This document shows positions 34,534 through 42,142 of a DNA stretch of 64,000 nt, piece after piece. Under the pieces are notes generated by a model. It ran no database searches. It was not told where the DNA came from and worked only from the letters and a program-made list of their open reading frames with translations. The translations under genes were made by a program, and so were the position numbers. Source of the stretch: Rhodanobacter sp. Root480 (lineage in GTDB: Bacteria > Pseudomonadota > Gammaproteobacteria > Xanthomonadales > Rhodanobacteraceae); assembly GCF_001426645.1 (NCBI RefSeq), contig NZ_LMEX01000002.1, positions 392,322-456,321 of the forward strand, written 5' to 3'. Positions within the stretch are counted from its first letter, which is position 1. Every line of letters starts with the position of its first letter.

Positions 34534-35439
34534 TCAATGGGCTCTGGCGGCGCCTGCGGCGCGATCACGCAACTCGGCATCCACCGCGCGGTTCGGCGTG
34601 TCGGTGGGGCAACCCCAGGGCAACGGTTTGTTGGCCCGGTAGATCGCGATGCAAGCCTCCACGCTGGGCGGTTTCGCTGCCTTGGGATCGGGTGCCAGCG
34701 GTTTGGATGGCGCCATGCTGAGGCGTGCGTCGCCATCCTTGGCCGAGGGCGGTGGCGGCGGATTGATGCAGTCGGGAATGGGCACGCCCACGACCGTCTT
34801 GCACTTCAGGTGGATGCCACCCGGCAGGTCCACATCCGTGTCCTTGACCACGGCATCCACCACATGCCGCAACGCGGCGCCGCCCAGGGTTTCGTCCGGC
34901 GGCGGAAAATACTTGTCCAGCGAGGTGCCCTTGTACTTGATCGGATCGCTGTTCTGCATGATCCGGCGATCACCCTGCAACGCGTGCGACACGTAACCGG
35001 GCGTTGCACTGCTGGCCGACGCGGCGGGTAGCAGCGGCTGGCCGTCGCGGCCGTACAAGGTCACCGGTTTGCGCGCCGGCGGCGTGGCCGGCAGCTGAAT
35101 CGTCATCGCGCGCCTGGTCGCAGGTGTTGTGCGTGCCGGTGGCTCCCGCGGCGGCAAGGGTGGCACGACCGGCGGTGGCGGCGCGGCCGTTTCCACCGGC
35201 GCACGCGTGATGAAACGCACCTGCAGGACCTGTTGCGATTCGGCCTTGATCACGCGACGCCCCGGCCGCAGTGCCTGCCATGCCACCAGCGCCATCACCA
35301 CGTGCAGCAGCGCCACCAGGCACAGCAACCAGCGATTCCATGGCAGCACGCGCGGTGAAACCCGCCAGCGCCGCCGCCGCAAAAGCGCCAGCGTTCCGGC
35401 GTCCAGATCGTTCCAGTCGCCACCTTTTTTCCGCTGCAT
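34534..35439 (-). CDS. Shorter paralog of the Pro-rich membrane protein
   Basis: A 301-residue protein with the same plan: a basic cytoplasmic segment with RRRRWRVSPR, a membrane helix at about 36-57 (WLLCLVALLHVVMALVAWQAL), a Pro-rich linker (about 75-115), then the shared domain from about 162: PIKYKGTSLDKYFPPPDE, ALRHVVDAV, DLPGGIHLKCK, VPIPDCINPPPPP and finally EACIAIYRANKPLPWGC. These align with YKATSFDKYWAPKNE, ALRRAVEKT, NLPQGIRVECS, LLGCGNPDPP and ECAAARVAGGPLPPGC of the downstream protein. Function unknown. ATG 35439 has no clear ribosome site; in-frame ATG 35484 is possible. Confidence 0.72.
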   Translation of the reverse strand: MQRKKGGDWNDLDAGTLALLRRRRWRVSPRVLPWNRWLLCLVALLHVVMALVAWQALRPGRRVIKAESQQVLQVRFITRAPVETAAPPPPVVPPLPPREPPARTTPATRRAMTIQLPATPPARKPVTLYGRDGQPLLPAASASSATPGYVSHALQGDRRIMQNSDPIKYKGTSLDKYFPPPDETLGGAALRHVVDAVVKDTDVDLPGGIHLKCKTVVGVPIPDCINPPPPPSAKDGDARLSMAPSKPLAPDPKAAKPPSVEACIAIYRANKPLPWGCPTDTPNRAVDAELRDRAAGAARAH

Positions 35440-35576
35440 GGAAGCGATAACAATGTCCCGGCCACAAAGGGATGTCGGCAGCATGGCAAACCCTGCTTGA
35501 ACCCGACCCTTCCCCGACCACCGCCAGCACGCGCGGGTTCCCGCACCAAGATGCGCGAGACATCGATTGACGCCCT

Positions 35577-35611
35577 CGTCATAACCACATGACGGAAGAT
35601 AACTTCCGTCA
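35577..35611 (+). promoter_or_regulatory. Two overlapping, mutually exclusive inverted repeats upstream of the porin
   Basis: CGTCAT (35577-35582) pairs with ATGACG (35589-35594). The same segment, as TGACGGAAG (35590-35598), also pairs with CTTCCGTCA (35603-35611). The second is a perfect 9-bp stem with an ATAA loop. They lie 68 bp before the porin ATG and could be an operator or a switching 5' leader. Confidence 0.5.
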
Positions 35612-35678
35612 GCGAACCGTTTGGATACCGTTGTGCCCACTGCGCGTGAAGCGCTGGCGCCCCCCAACGAGAATCCCC

Positions 35679-36794
35679 ATGCACACCAGAACCCTGCTTG
35701 CCCTGAGCCTTCTCGGCCTTGCTCCCCATGCTTTCGCCGCCACCGACGAGTGGCCGACACGAGCGCATTTCGACGACGGCATCGAGCTCGGCGTGAAGGG
35801 CAATTTCCAGTACGACGCCAACCAGTTCAGCACCAGCAACTTCGACGACGCCACCACCTGGCGACGCCAGGTCGTCACCCTGTACGGCGCAAAAAAAGGT
35901 GTTTTCAACGCGGACGTGGGCTACGACTTCCAGTCCAACGCGTGGCAGGACGTGTTCCTGGGCGCCACCACCGGCATCGGCAATTTCCGGCTGGGTGAAT
36001 TCAAGACGCCGGTGGGCATGGAAGATGGCGCCACCTCGGCCAGCGCCACCACTTTCCTGGAAACCAGCCTCGCCGGCCAGGCGATATACGAGGGCCGGCG
36101 GCTGGGCCTGGAATGGAAGTACACCGGGCTGTCGCGCTGGGCGTTTCAGCTGGCGTATTTCGGTCGCCACGATCTGAACGACGCGGCCAGCGGAAATACG
36201 GCAGCGGCCCGCGCCGTGTTCAATCCCGTCAATGAAGGCAACGACGTTATTCACCTGGGGCTGTCCGCCTCACGCGAGGCGCGCGACGATCGCACGGCGC
36301 GTGTGCGCGCCCGCCCGGAGGTAAACCTCACCACGATCCGCCTGGTCGACACCGGCACCCTCACCGGCGTCGACCGCATCGATCGCGCGGGACTGGAAGC
36401 GGCGTGGCTGCACGGCCCGTGGCTGGCGCAAGCCGAATACCTCACGCTCGACGCCCACCGCAACATCGGCAGCAACTACCGCAGCGACGGCTACTACGTA
36501 TCGGGCAGCTGGCTGCTGACCGGCGAATCCCGGCGCTATCGCAACAACGCGTTCGGTGCCCCGACGCCCGCACGCGACTGGGGCGCACTGGAGTTTGCGC
36601 TGCGCTATTCCGCGGTGGACCTGGACGATGGCGTCGTGCGCGGCGGCGAGCAGCACGACTGGACGCTGGGCCTGAACTGGTACCTGCCCCGCGGCTTCAA
36701 ACTGCAAGCCAATTACATCCGCGCCTGGAGCGACCGACGCGGAGCAAGCGTGGATCCGGAAATCTTCGCGCTGCGTGCACAACTGTCGTTTTGA
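35679..36794 (+). CDS. Phosphate-selective porin O/P family protein
   Basis: A 371-residue outer-membrane barrel. The signal peptide is MHTRTLLALSLLGLAPHAFA. The mature protein has alternating barrel strands, for example ELGVKGNFQYDANQF, NADVGYDFQSNAWQDVFLG and FRLGEFKTPVGMED, and a final strand ending QLSF with terminal aromatic Phe. OprP/OprO-type porins pass anions such as phosphate or polyphosphate. The nearby sulfate importer and ppk1 make an anion role plausible but do not settle it. ATG 35679 begins the signal peptide. A double inverted repeat lies in the upstream region. Confidence 0.88.
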   Translation: MHTRTLLALSLLGLAPHAFAATDEWPTRAHFDDGIELGVKGNFQYDANQFSTSNFDDATTWRRQVVTLYGAKKGVFNADVGYDFQSNAWQDVFLGATTGIGNFRLGEFKTPVGMEDGATSASATTFLETSLAGQAIYEGRRLGLEWKYTGLSRWAFQLAYFGRHDLNDAASGNTAAARAVFNPVNEGNDVIHLGLSASREARDDRTARVRARPEVNLTTIRLVDTGTLTGVDRIDRAGLEAAWLHGPWLAQAEYLTLDAHRNIGSNYRSDGYYVSGSWLLTGESRRYRNNAFGAPTPARDWGALEFALRYSAVDLDDGVVRGGEQHDWTLGLNWYLPRGFKLQANYIRAWSDRRGASVDPEIFALRAQLSF

Positions 36795-36865
36795 GGAAAG
36801 CCGCTACTGGCACCGCTGTAGGAGCGACTTCAGTCGCGATGCTTTTGCTCTTGGATCTGGCTCCA

Positions 36866-37195
36866 GAGCAAGAGCTTTCGATCGCCTGCGGCGCTCGAGT
36901 CACTTTTCTCTTGCGTGGCCAAGAGAAAAGTAACCAAAAGAGAAGGCCACCCCACTTGGCGCTTGCCGGGCTCCTGCCCGGCAAGTCCGTGAGTCGGGGT
37001 CGGGCTTTTCGACAGCACATCCATGTGCTGGCGAAAAGGCATCGGCATCCTGCCGATGCCCTCTTCGGGGCCTTGTCGCCCCCGCCTCACCGCCGCACAG
37101 GGGCCCCGGGTAGAGCGACGGGCCATCCTGGCCCGTACTCGGGATGAAGCCAGGGCAAAGGCAACGGCGAAAGCAGAAGCAGAAGCAGAAGCGAA
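36866..37195 (-). ncRNA. GGA-loop stem-loop module, copy A (putative structured RNA)
   Basis: Read on the minus strand: a CTTCTG-rich tract (37170-37195); hairpins with GGA loops at 37118-37136 (stem ACGGGCCA), 37038-37060 (GGCATCGGCA), 37013-37030 (CAGCACAT) and 36962-36985 (CTTGCCGGGC); then the conserved tail GCCAAGTGGGGTGGCC and GGTTACTTTTCTCTT. Stems differ from copies B and C while loops and flanks are kept. Transcription is not shown by the sequence, and no clear promoter was found. Confidence 0.45.
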
Positions 37196-37216
37196 GCTGC
37201 TCACCTCAGCCGTTCT

Positions 37217-37299
37217 CCCTGAGCGTAGGCCGAAGGCCGGAGTCGAAGGGCCGCTCGACTTCACCCTTCGACTCCGCCGCTGCGCGGCTACGCTCAGGG
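37217..37299. repeat. Four-arm palindrome at the centre of the island
   Basis: The outer arms CCCTGAGCGTAG (37217-37228) and CTACGCTCAGGG (37288-37299) enclose the inner arms CGGAGTCGAAGGG (37238-37250) and CCCTTCGACTCCG (37264-37276). Two mini-hairpins, GCCGAAGGC (37229-37237) and CCGCTGCGCGG (37277-37287), sit at the junction. All four pairings are perfect. Confidence 0.85.
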
Positions 37300-37365
37300 C
37301 GATCGGACGGTGAGGAAAAAAGCAGAGCTTCATGCGGCGACGCTCTCGCAGCGGCAACGCCGCTG

Positions 37366-37765
37366 CGCACCGAGTGCGCGCCAGGATGGCGCGCTGCTTT
37401 ACCCGGGGCCCCTCTGAAGCGGCGGGCGGGCGAAGGATCAGCCTGCAGGGTGGTTCGCATGGATGCGAACCAGTTTGGCGTCAGTCCATGGCGAGGGCAT
37501 GGATGCCCGAGTTGAGGCAGCGCAGGAGCGGTTGCCCGATGGACTGTCGACAAACCCCGCAGCCCGACCGCGGACCTTGCGGGCAGGGATGCCCGCAAGG
37601 CGCGCAAGCGGGGTGCTCTTTCTTTGGTTACTTTCTCTTTACTCCGGGCATCCTGCCCTCCACCCTTCGGGCCAGCTTCGCTGTTCGCACGCGCTTCCTG
37701 CGCGTGCGTGGCCACGCAAAGAGAAAGTGACTCGAGCGCCGTAGGCGATCGAAAGCTCTTTGCTC
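37366..37765 (+). ncRNA. GGA-loop stem-loop module, copy B (putative structured RNA)
   Basis: On the plus strand, hairpins with GGA in the loop lie at 37376-37394 (stem GCGCGCCA), 37451-37472 (TGGTTCGCAT), 37495-37508 (GGGCAT) and 37575-37600 (CCTTGCGGGCA). Then come GGGGTGCTCTTTCTTTGGTTAC and two hairpins with TCC loops (37646-37658; 37686-37708), ending GGCCACGCAAAGAGAAAGTG. It is the head-to-head partner of copy A. Expression is inferred only as a possibility. Confidence 0.45.
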
Positions 37766-37872
37766 TAAAGACTCACAAAACCCAAAAAGCATCGCGACTG
37801 AAGTCGCTCCTACAAAAAAGCGGCAAGAGCATCCCGCACAGCGTGTGCTCTTACGGCGAGGGGTTGCTCTGT

Positions 37873-38988
37873 CTACGGAGCAGCTTGCGGCTGCAGCACG
37901 TGGCGCGCGGCCGCATCAGCTTCACCTTGTGCATTGAGCGGAAACGCGGTGATCAGGCGTGGTTGCACGACCAGTGCTTGCCCTGGCTGCAGGCCACGTT
38001 GGGCCACCTCGTCACTGGACATGTCCGCCTCCAGCACCTGCCCCAGCGCGGGCACATCCAGCTCGAGATGCGCCACGCCGCCGGCCAGGTAGATGTGCCG
38101 CAACTGCGCAGCCCAACCGCCTTGTGATGGCGCCGACGACACCAGCAGATGTTCCGGGCGCACGTAGCCGATGGCGCTGCCGACGGCGTTGCCCGGCCAG
38201 GGATCGGCACCGAGTTGCCGTTGCCCGCCGGTCAACACGCCGTTCGCGCGCTGCAGCGGAATCCTGTTGTTCTTGCCGATGAACTCGCACACGAACGGCG
38301 TGGCCGGCTGCTGGTAGATCGCCTCCGGCGTGCCGATTTGTTCGATGCGGCCGCGATTCATCACCGCCACGCGATCGGCCAGCTCCAGCGCCTCCTCCTG
38401 GTCGTGGGTGACGAACACGCTGGTCAGGCCCAGCTCCTCGTGCAGATTGCGCAGCCAGCGGCGCAGTGCCACGCGCACTTGTGCGTCGAGCGCACCGAAT
38501 GGTTCGTCCAGCAACAGCAGGTCCGGCTCGACGGCCAGTGCGCGCGCCAATGCCACGCGCTGGCGCTGGCCGCCGGAAAGCTGGCTGGTGTAGCGCTTGC
38601 CCAGGTCGTCCAGTTGCACGCGCTTCAGCAGTCGCTCCACGCGCTCGTTGATCTCCGCGCGGCTGGGACGCGACTTGCGCGGGCGGATGCGCAGGCCGAA
38701 CGCCACGTTCTCGCTCACCGTGAGGTGGCGGAACAACGCGTAATGCTGGAACACCAGGCCCACCTTGCGCTGCCGCGCGTCGACCGCCAGCAGATCGCGG
38801 TCGTTCTGGCGCACGCTGCCGCTGTCGGGATAATCCAGCCCTGCCAGGATGCGCAGCAAGGTGGTCTTGCCCGAACCGGATGGCCCCAGCAGCGCCAGGA
38901 ACTCACCTGGTTCGATGCGCAGGCTGACGTCGTCCAGTGCGGCAAAGCCGGCGTAGCGGCGATGGAGATGGGACAGTTCGAGGGTCAT
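37873..38988 (-). CDS. cysA: Sulfate/thiosulfate ABC transporter ATP-binding protein
   Basis: A 371-residue ATPase of the sulfate importer. Walker A is [13 protein letters not shown] (about 33-45), the signature is [17 protein letters not shown] (about 135), Walker B is [12 protein letters not shown], and the switch His is in [16 protein letters not shown]. The C-terminal ~120 residues are the TOBE-type regulatory part. It is the last gene of the unit sbp-cysT-cysW-cysA, with 10 bp after cysW. ATG 38988 ([15 protein letters not shown]) is preferred over the upstream in-frame codon. Its 3' end abuts the repeat island. Confidence 0.94.
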   Translation of the reverse strand: MTLELSHLHRRYAGFAALDDVSLRIEPGEFLALLGPSGSGKTTLLRILAGLDYPDSGSVRQNDRDLLAVDARQRKVGLVFQHYALFRHLTVSENVAFGLRIRPRKSRPSRAEINERVERLLKRVQLDDLGKRYTSQLSGGQRQRVALARALAVEPDLLLLDEPFGALDAQVRVALRRWLRNLHEELGLTSVFVTHDQEEALELADRVAVMNRGRIEQIGTPEAIYQQPATPFVCEFIGKNNRIPLQRANGVLTGGQRQLGADPWPGNAVGSAIGYVRPEHLLVSSAPSQGGWAAQLRHIYLAGGVAHLELDVPALGQVLEADMSSDEVAQRGLQPGQALVVQPRLITAFPLNAQGEADAAARHVLQPQAAP

Positions 38989-38998
38989 GCGTTGTTTC

Positions 38999-39862
38999 TC
39001 AATGGCCACGCGTAGCACGCGCGGCAAGTTCGTCGCCGTAGCGCCATTCCAGCAGCGCCTTCACCACCAGCGTCAGCAGCGCCAGCAGGCCCAGCAGCGA
39101 GGCCACGGCAAAGGCGCCCATGTAGTCGTACTCGTTGTAGCGCATCTCCACTTCCAGCGGCATCGTGGTGGTCAAACCGCGGATGTGGCCGGATACCACC
39201 GACACCGCGCCGAACTCGCCCATCGCCCGCGCATTGCACAGCAGCACGCCGTACAACAGCGCCCAGCGGATGTTGGGCAGCGTGACGCGGAAAAACATCT
39301 GCCAGCCGCTGGCGCCCAGCGTGCGCGCGGCTTCCTCTTCCTCGCTGCCCTGCGCCTGCATCAGCGAAATCAGCTCGCGCGCCACGAACGGCAAGGTGAT
39401 GAACACCGTCGCCAGCACCAGCCCGGGCACCGCGAAGATGATCGTGACGCCGTGATCGGTCAGCCACGGCCCGAACCATCCCTGCGCACCGAACAGCAGC
39501 ACGTAGACCAGGCCGGCCACCACCGGCGACACCGAGAACGGCAGGTCGATGAACGCGCCCAGCAGCGCCTTGCCGCGAAATTCGAAGCGCGTCATCGCCC
39601 ATGCCGCCGCCACACCGAACACCAGGTTCGACGGCACCGCCAGCACCGCCACCAGCAAGGTCAGCTTGATCGCCGACACCGTCTCCGGCTGCGCCAGCAC
39701 GTCCATGAACGCGGCCGCGCCCTTGCTCAGCGCTTCGATGAACACCGCCGCCAGCGGAAGCAGCACCAGCACGGCCATGAGCGCCATCACCAACGCGATC
39801 AACGTGCCGCGCAGCAGGCGATGGCGCCAGCTCAGCGGGCGACTTGCATGCTGGCCACTCAT
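38999..39862 (-). CDS. cysW: Sulfate ABC transporter permease CysW
   Basis: A 287-residue inner-membrane permease with six predicted helices and the EAA-type loop [31 protein letters not shown] (about 180-210), which docks the ATPase. It forms the channel with CysT and takes sulfate from the periplasmic binding protein. Its ATG at 39862 overlaps the cysT stop by 4 bp. Order and strand are those of a standard sulfate import operon. Confidence 0.93.
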   Translation of the reverse strand: MSGQHASRPLSWRHRLLRGTLIALVMALMAVLVLLPLAAVFIEALSKGAAAFMDVLAQPETVSAIKLTLLVAVLAVPSNLVFGVAAAWAMTRFEFRGKALLGAFIDLPFSVSPVVAGLVYVLLFGAQGWFGPWLTDHGVTIIFAVPGLVLATVFITLPFVARELISLMQAQGSEEEEAARTLGASGWQMFFRVTLPNIRWALLYGVLLCNARAMGEFGAVSVVSGHIRGLTTTMPLEVEMRYNEYDYMGAFAVASLLGLLALLTLVVKALLEWRYGDELAARATRGH

Positions 39863-40692
39863 GCGCCGCGCTCCGCCCAGCGCCCGCTCCAGCGTTGCAG
39901 CAGCGCGATGGCCACCAGCAGCAGCAGCGAGAAGCCGAGCATCACCGTGCCCAGCGCGGCGGCGCCCGCGTAGTCGAACTGCTCCAGCTTCTGCACGATC
40001 AGCAGCGGCGCGATTTCCGAGCGCAGCGGAATGTTGCCGGCGATGAAGATCACCGAGCCGTACTCGCCCACCGCCCGCGCCAGCGCCAGTGCAAAGCCGG
40101 TGAGCAGGGTCGGCAACAGCGCCGGCACAATCACCCGCACGAAGGTCTGCAGGCGGGTGGCGCCCAGGCTTTCGGCGGCTTCTTCGACATCGCGATCCAG
40201 TGTTTCAAGCACCGGCTGCAGCGTGCGCACCACGTAGGGAAAGCCCACGAAAATCATCGCCACCAGCACACCGGCCGGCGCGTACGCGATCTTGATGCCA
40301 AGCGGCAGCAGGTATTGCCCGAGCCAGCCGTTGGGCGCGTAGATCGCGGTCAACGCGATGCCGGCCACGGCGGTGGGCAAGGCGAACGGCAGATCCACCA
40401 GTGCGTCGATCAGCCGCCGCCCGGGGAAGCGGTAGCGCACCAACACCCAGGCCACCAGCAAACCGGCCACTGCGTTGAACAGCGCCGCGATCAGCGCGCC
40501 GCCGAAACTCAGCTTCAACGCAGCCAGCGTGCGCGGCGCGGAAAGCAGTCGCAGCCAACCATCCACATCCAGCGCCGACGCCTTCCACACCAGCGCCGCC
40601 AGCGGCAACAGCACGATCAGCCCGAGATACGTCAGCGCGTAGCCCAGGCTGATGCCGAAGCCGGGCAGCACCCGTCGTCGTTGGCGAGCCAT
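39859..40692 (-). CDS. cysT: Sulfate ABC transporter permease CysT (CysU)
   Basis: A 277-residue six-helix permease. It starts [35 protein letters not shown] and has the EAA loop [34 protein letters not shown] (about 172-205). It partners CysW in the channel. It begins 3 bp after the sbp stop and overlaps cysW by 4 bp. Regulation by a CysB-like factor is expected in this family, but no CysB site can be read with confidence. Confidence 0.93.
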   Translation of the reverse strand: MARQRRRVLPGFGISLGYALTYLGLIVLLPLAALVWKASALDVDGWLRLLSAPRTLAALKLSFGGALIAALFNAVAGLLVAWVLVRYRFPGRRLIDALVDLPFALPTAVAGIALTAIYAPNGWLGQYLLPLGIKIAYAPAGVLVAMIFVGFPYVVRTLQPVLETLDRDVEEAAESLGATRLQTFVRVIVPALLPTLLTGFALALARAVGEYGSVIFIAGNIPLRSEIAPLLIVQKLEQFDYAGAAALGTVMLGFSLLLLVAIALLQRWSGRWAERGA

Positions 40693-40695
40693 GCG

Positions 40696-41703
40696 TCAGC
40701 TGCCCGGGCCGATCTGGTCGAACACGCCGCCATCGGCAAAGAAGCGCTTCTGCGCCGCACGCCAACCGCCGAAAGTGTCATCGATGGTGAACAATTTCAG
40801 CTTCGGAAACTGCGTGTCGTACTTGGCCTCCACCGAGGCCAGCCGCGGCCGGTAGAAATTCCTGGCGATGATTTCCTGCGCCGCGGGCGTGTAGAGAAAC
40901 TTCAGGTAAGCCTCGGCCACCGCCTGGGTGCCATGCTTCTTCGCGTTCCTGTCGACCACCGCCACCGGCGGTTCGGCCAGGATGCTGATCGAGGGCACGA
41001 CGATCTCGAAGGCTCCCTTGCCCAGCTCCTTCTGCGCCAGAAACGCCTCGTTTTCCCATGCCAGCAACACGTCGCCTACGCCGCGCTGCACGAAGGTATT
41101 GGTAGCGGCTCGGGCACCGGTATCGAGTACGGGCACGTGCTTGAACAGCTCCTTCACGAAAGCCTTTGCGCTGTCATCGGTGCCGCCGGGCAGCTTGCGC
41201 GCATAGCCCCACGCCGCCAGGAAATTCCAGCGCGCGCCGCCAGAGGTTTTCGGGTTGGGCGTGATCACCTGCACGCCCGGCTTGATCAGATCGCCCCAGT
41301 CGCGGATGCCCTTGGGGTTGCCCTTGCGCACCAGGAACACGATGGTCGAGGTGTACGGCGTGGAGTTGTCGGGCAGCCGTTTCTGCCAGTCCGTGGCCAG
41401 CAGGCCGCGATCGGCCAGCGCGTCGATGTCGTAAGCCAGCGCCAGCGTCACCACGTCGGCGGGCAGGCCGTCCACCACCGAGCGCGCCTGCTTGCCGGAA
41501 CCGCCATGGGACATCCGGATCGCCGCCTTGTCGCCCGGGTGGCTGGCGTTCCATTGCGCCAGGAAAGCGGCGTCCACATCGCGGTACAACTCGCGGGTGG
41601 GGTCATAGGAAACGTTGAGCAGGGTCGCGGCGGCGACGGTTCCCGCCAGGGTCATTCCGCTCAGGAGGACAGCGGCCAGCAAAAGCAGTGATGGTCGTTT
41701 CAT
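40696..41703 (-). CDS. sbp: Periplasmic sulfate-binding protein
   Basis: A 335-residue exported solute-binding protein. The signal peptide [26 protein letters not shown] precedes the mature start [21 protein letters not shown], the hallmark of Sbp/CysP proteins. [27 protein letters not shown] (about 150-175) forms part of the anion site. It is the first gene of the sulfate import operon. Start ATG 41703 opens the signal; the frame upstream is open but unrelated. Specificity for sulfate versus thiosulfate is not separable here. Confidence 0.94.
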   Translation of the reverse strand: MKRPSLLLLAAVLLSGMTLAGTVAAATLLNVSYDPTRELYRDVDAAFLAQWNASHPGDKAAIRMSHGGSGKQARSVVDGLPADVVTLALAYDIDALADRGLLATDWQKRLPDNSTPYTSTIVFLVRKGNPKGIRDWGDLIKPGVQVITPNPKTSGGARWNFLAAWGYARKLPGGTDDSAKAFVKELFKHVPVLDTGARAATNTFVQRGVGDVLLAWENEAFLAQKELGKGAFEIVVPSISILAEPPVAVVDRNAKKHGTQAVAEAYLKFLYTPAAQEIIARNFYRPRLASVEAKYDTQFPKLKLFTIDDTFGGWRAAQKRFFADGGVFDQIGPGS

Positions 41704-42142
41704 GGCGATTCCACGGGGATGGGGAGGGCTCAGCGTATCGGGGCCTTTCCGGCCCCGCGAAATGGTCAAAGGCGATGACGATATGCCGCCCTGCATGGTG
41801 CGGGCCTGATCGGGAGATGAATGCAATCACGTCGCCGGTTAAGGTTCCGCTAGGAACTCGCCGCGTTGAAAGTCGGGCACACCGATGCGGTGGCACCGCG
41901 TGTTTTTCCGCGCATCGCGACCGCTCCGCAGCCGCGCCGCACGCCCCTCCCTGCACTGCAGCTTGACCCGACCCGCGCTTCGCTCAAGTCTAGGCAGGCG
42001 GCATCTGCCGCTTCCGCCATGACCGTCCTCGCTGCGTGCGGGCGATGCGCGACCATGACGGCCCGCCATCGTCAGCCGCCAGCGCGGCCTCATGCGGCGC
42101 CGTTATGCCATGAGGCCACGCCCTTTCTGGGAGGGTCGCATC
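41704..42142. other. 439-bp divergent spacer between sbp and the EF-G-like gene
   Basis: No coding frame here has a ribosome site and family resemblance. The promoters of both divergent units should lie here but no strong -35/-10 pair stands out. One short inverted repeat, GTTCC-GCTA-GGAAC (41844-41857), is visible. GGGAGGG at 42131 is the ribosome site of the EF-G-like gene. Confidence 0.6.

Larger units (their letters stand above)
36817..37814. repeat. 1-kb gene-free repeat island bounded by inverted REP sequences
   Basis: It begins with TGTAGGAGCGACTTCAGTCG (36817) and ends with its reverse complement (37814). Inside, the sequence next to the left end (36866-36924) is the reverse complement of 37706-37765. 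Two stem-loop modules face opposite ways around a central palindrome (37217-37299). No frame in it has credible coding character; the longer frames change with each palindrome. A third module copy is at 58222-58684. Confidence 0.85.

Noticed and set aside
32925..34721. 598-codon plus-strand frame, Gly/Arg-rich
   Set aside because: Shadow of the Pro/Ala-rich membrane protein: Pro codons read backwards give Gly/Arg.
35577..35594. Pho box for the porin
   Set aside because: Only one GTCAT-like half-site fits; no second CTGTCAT at the proper 11-bp distance.
37023..37744. Several frames of 80-170 codons in the repeat island
   Set aside because: They cross palindromes on both strands, share no homology between copies in the same frame and have no ribosome sites.
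36817..37814. Insertion sequence or transposon
   Set aside because: There are inverted ends but no transposase frame and no clear target duplication.
41704..42142. Small gene between sbp and the EF-G-like gene
   Set aside because: Open frames exist on both strands but none has a ribosome site, family motif or codon pattern distinct from shadows.
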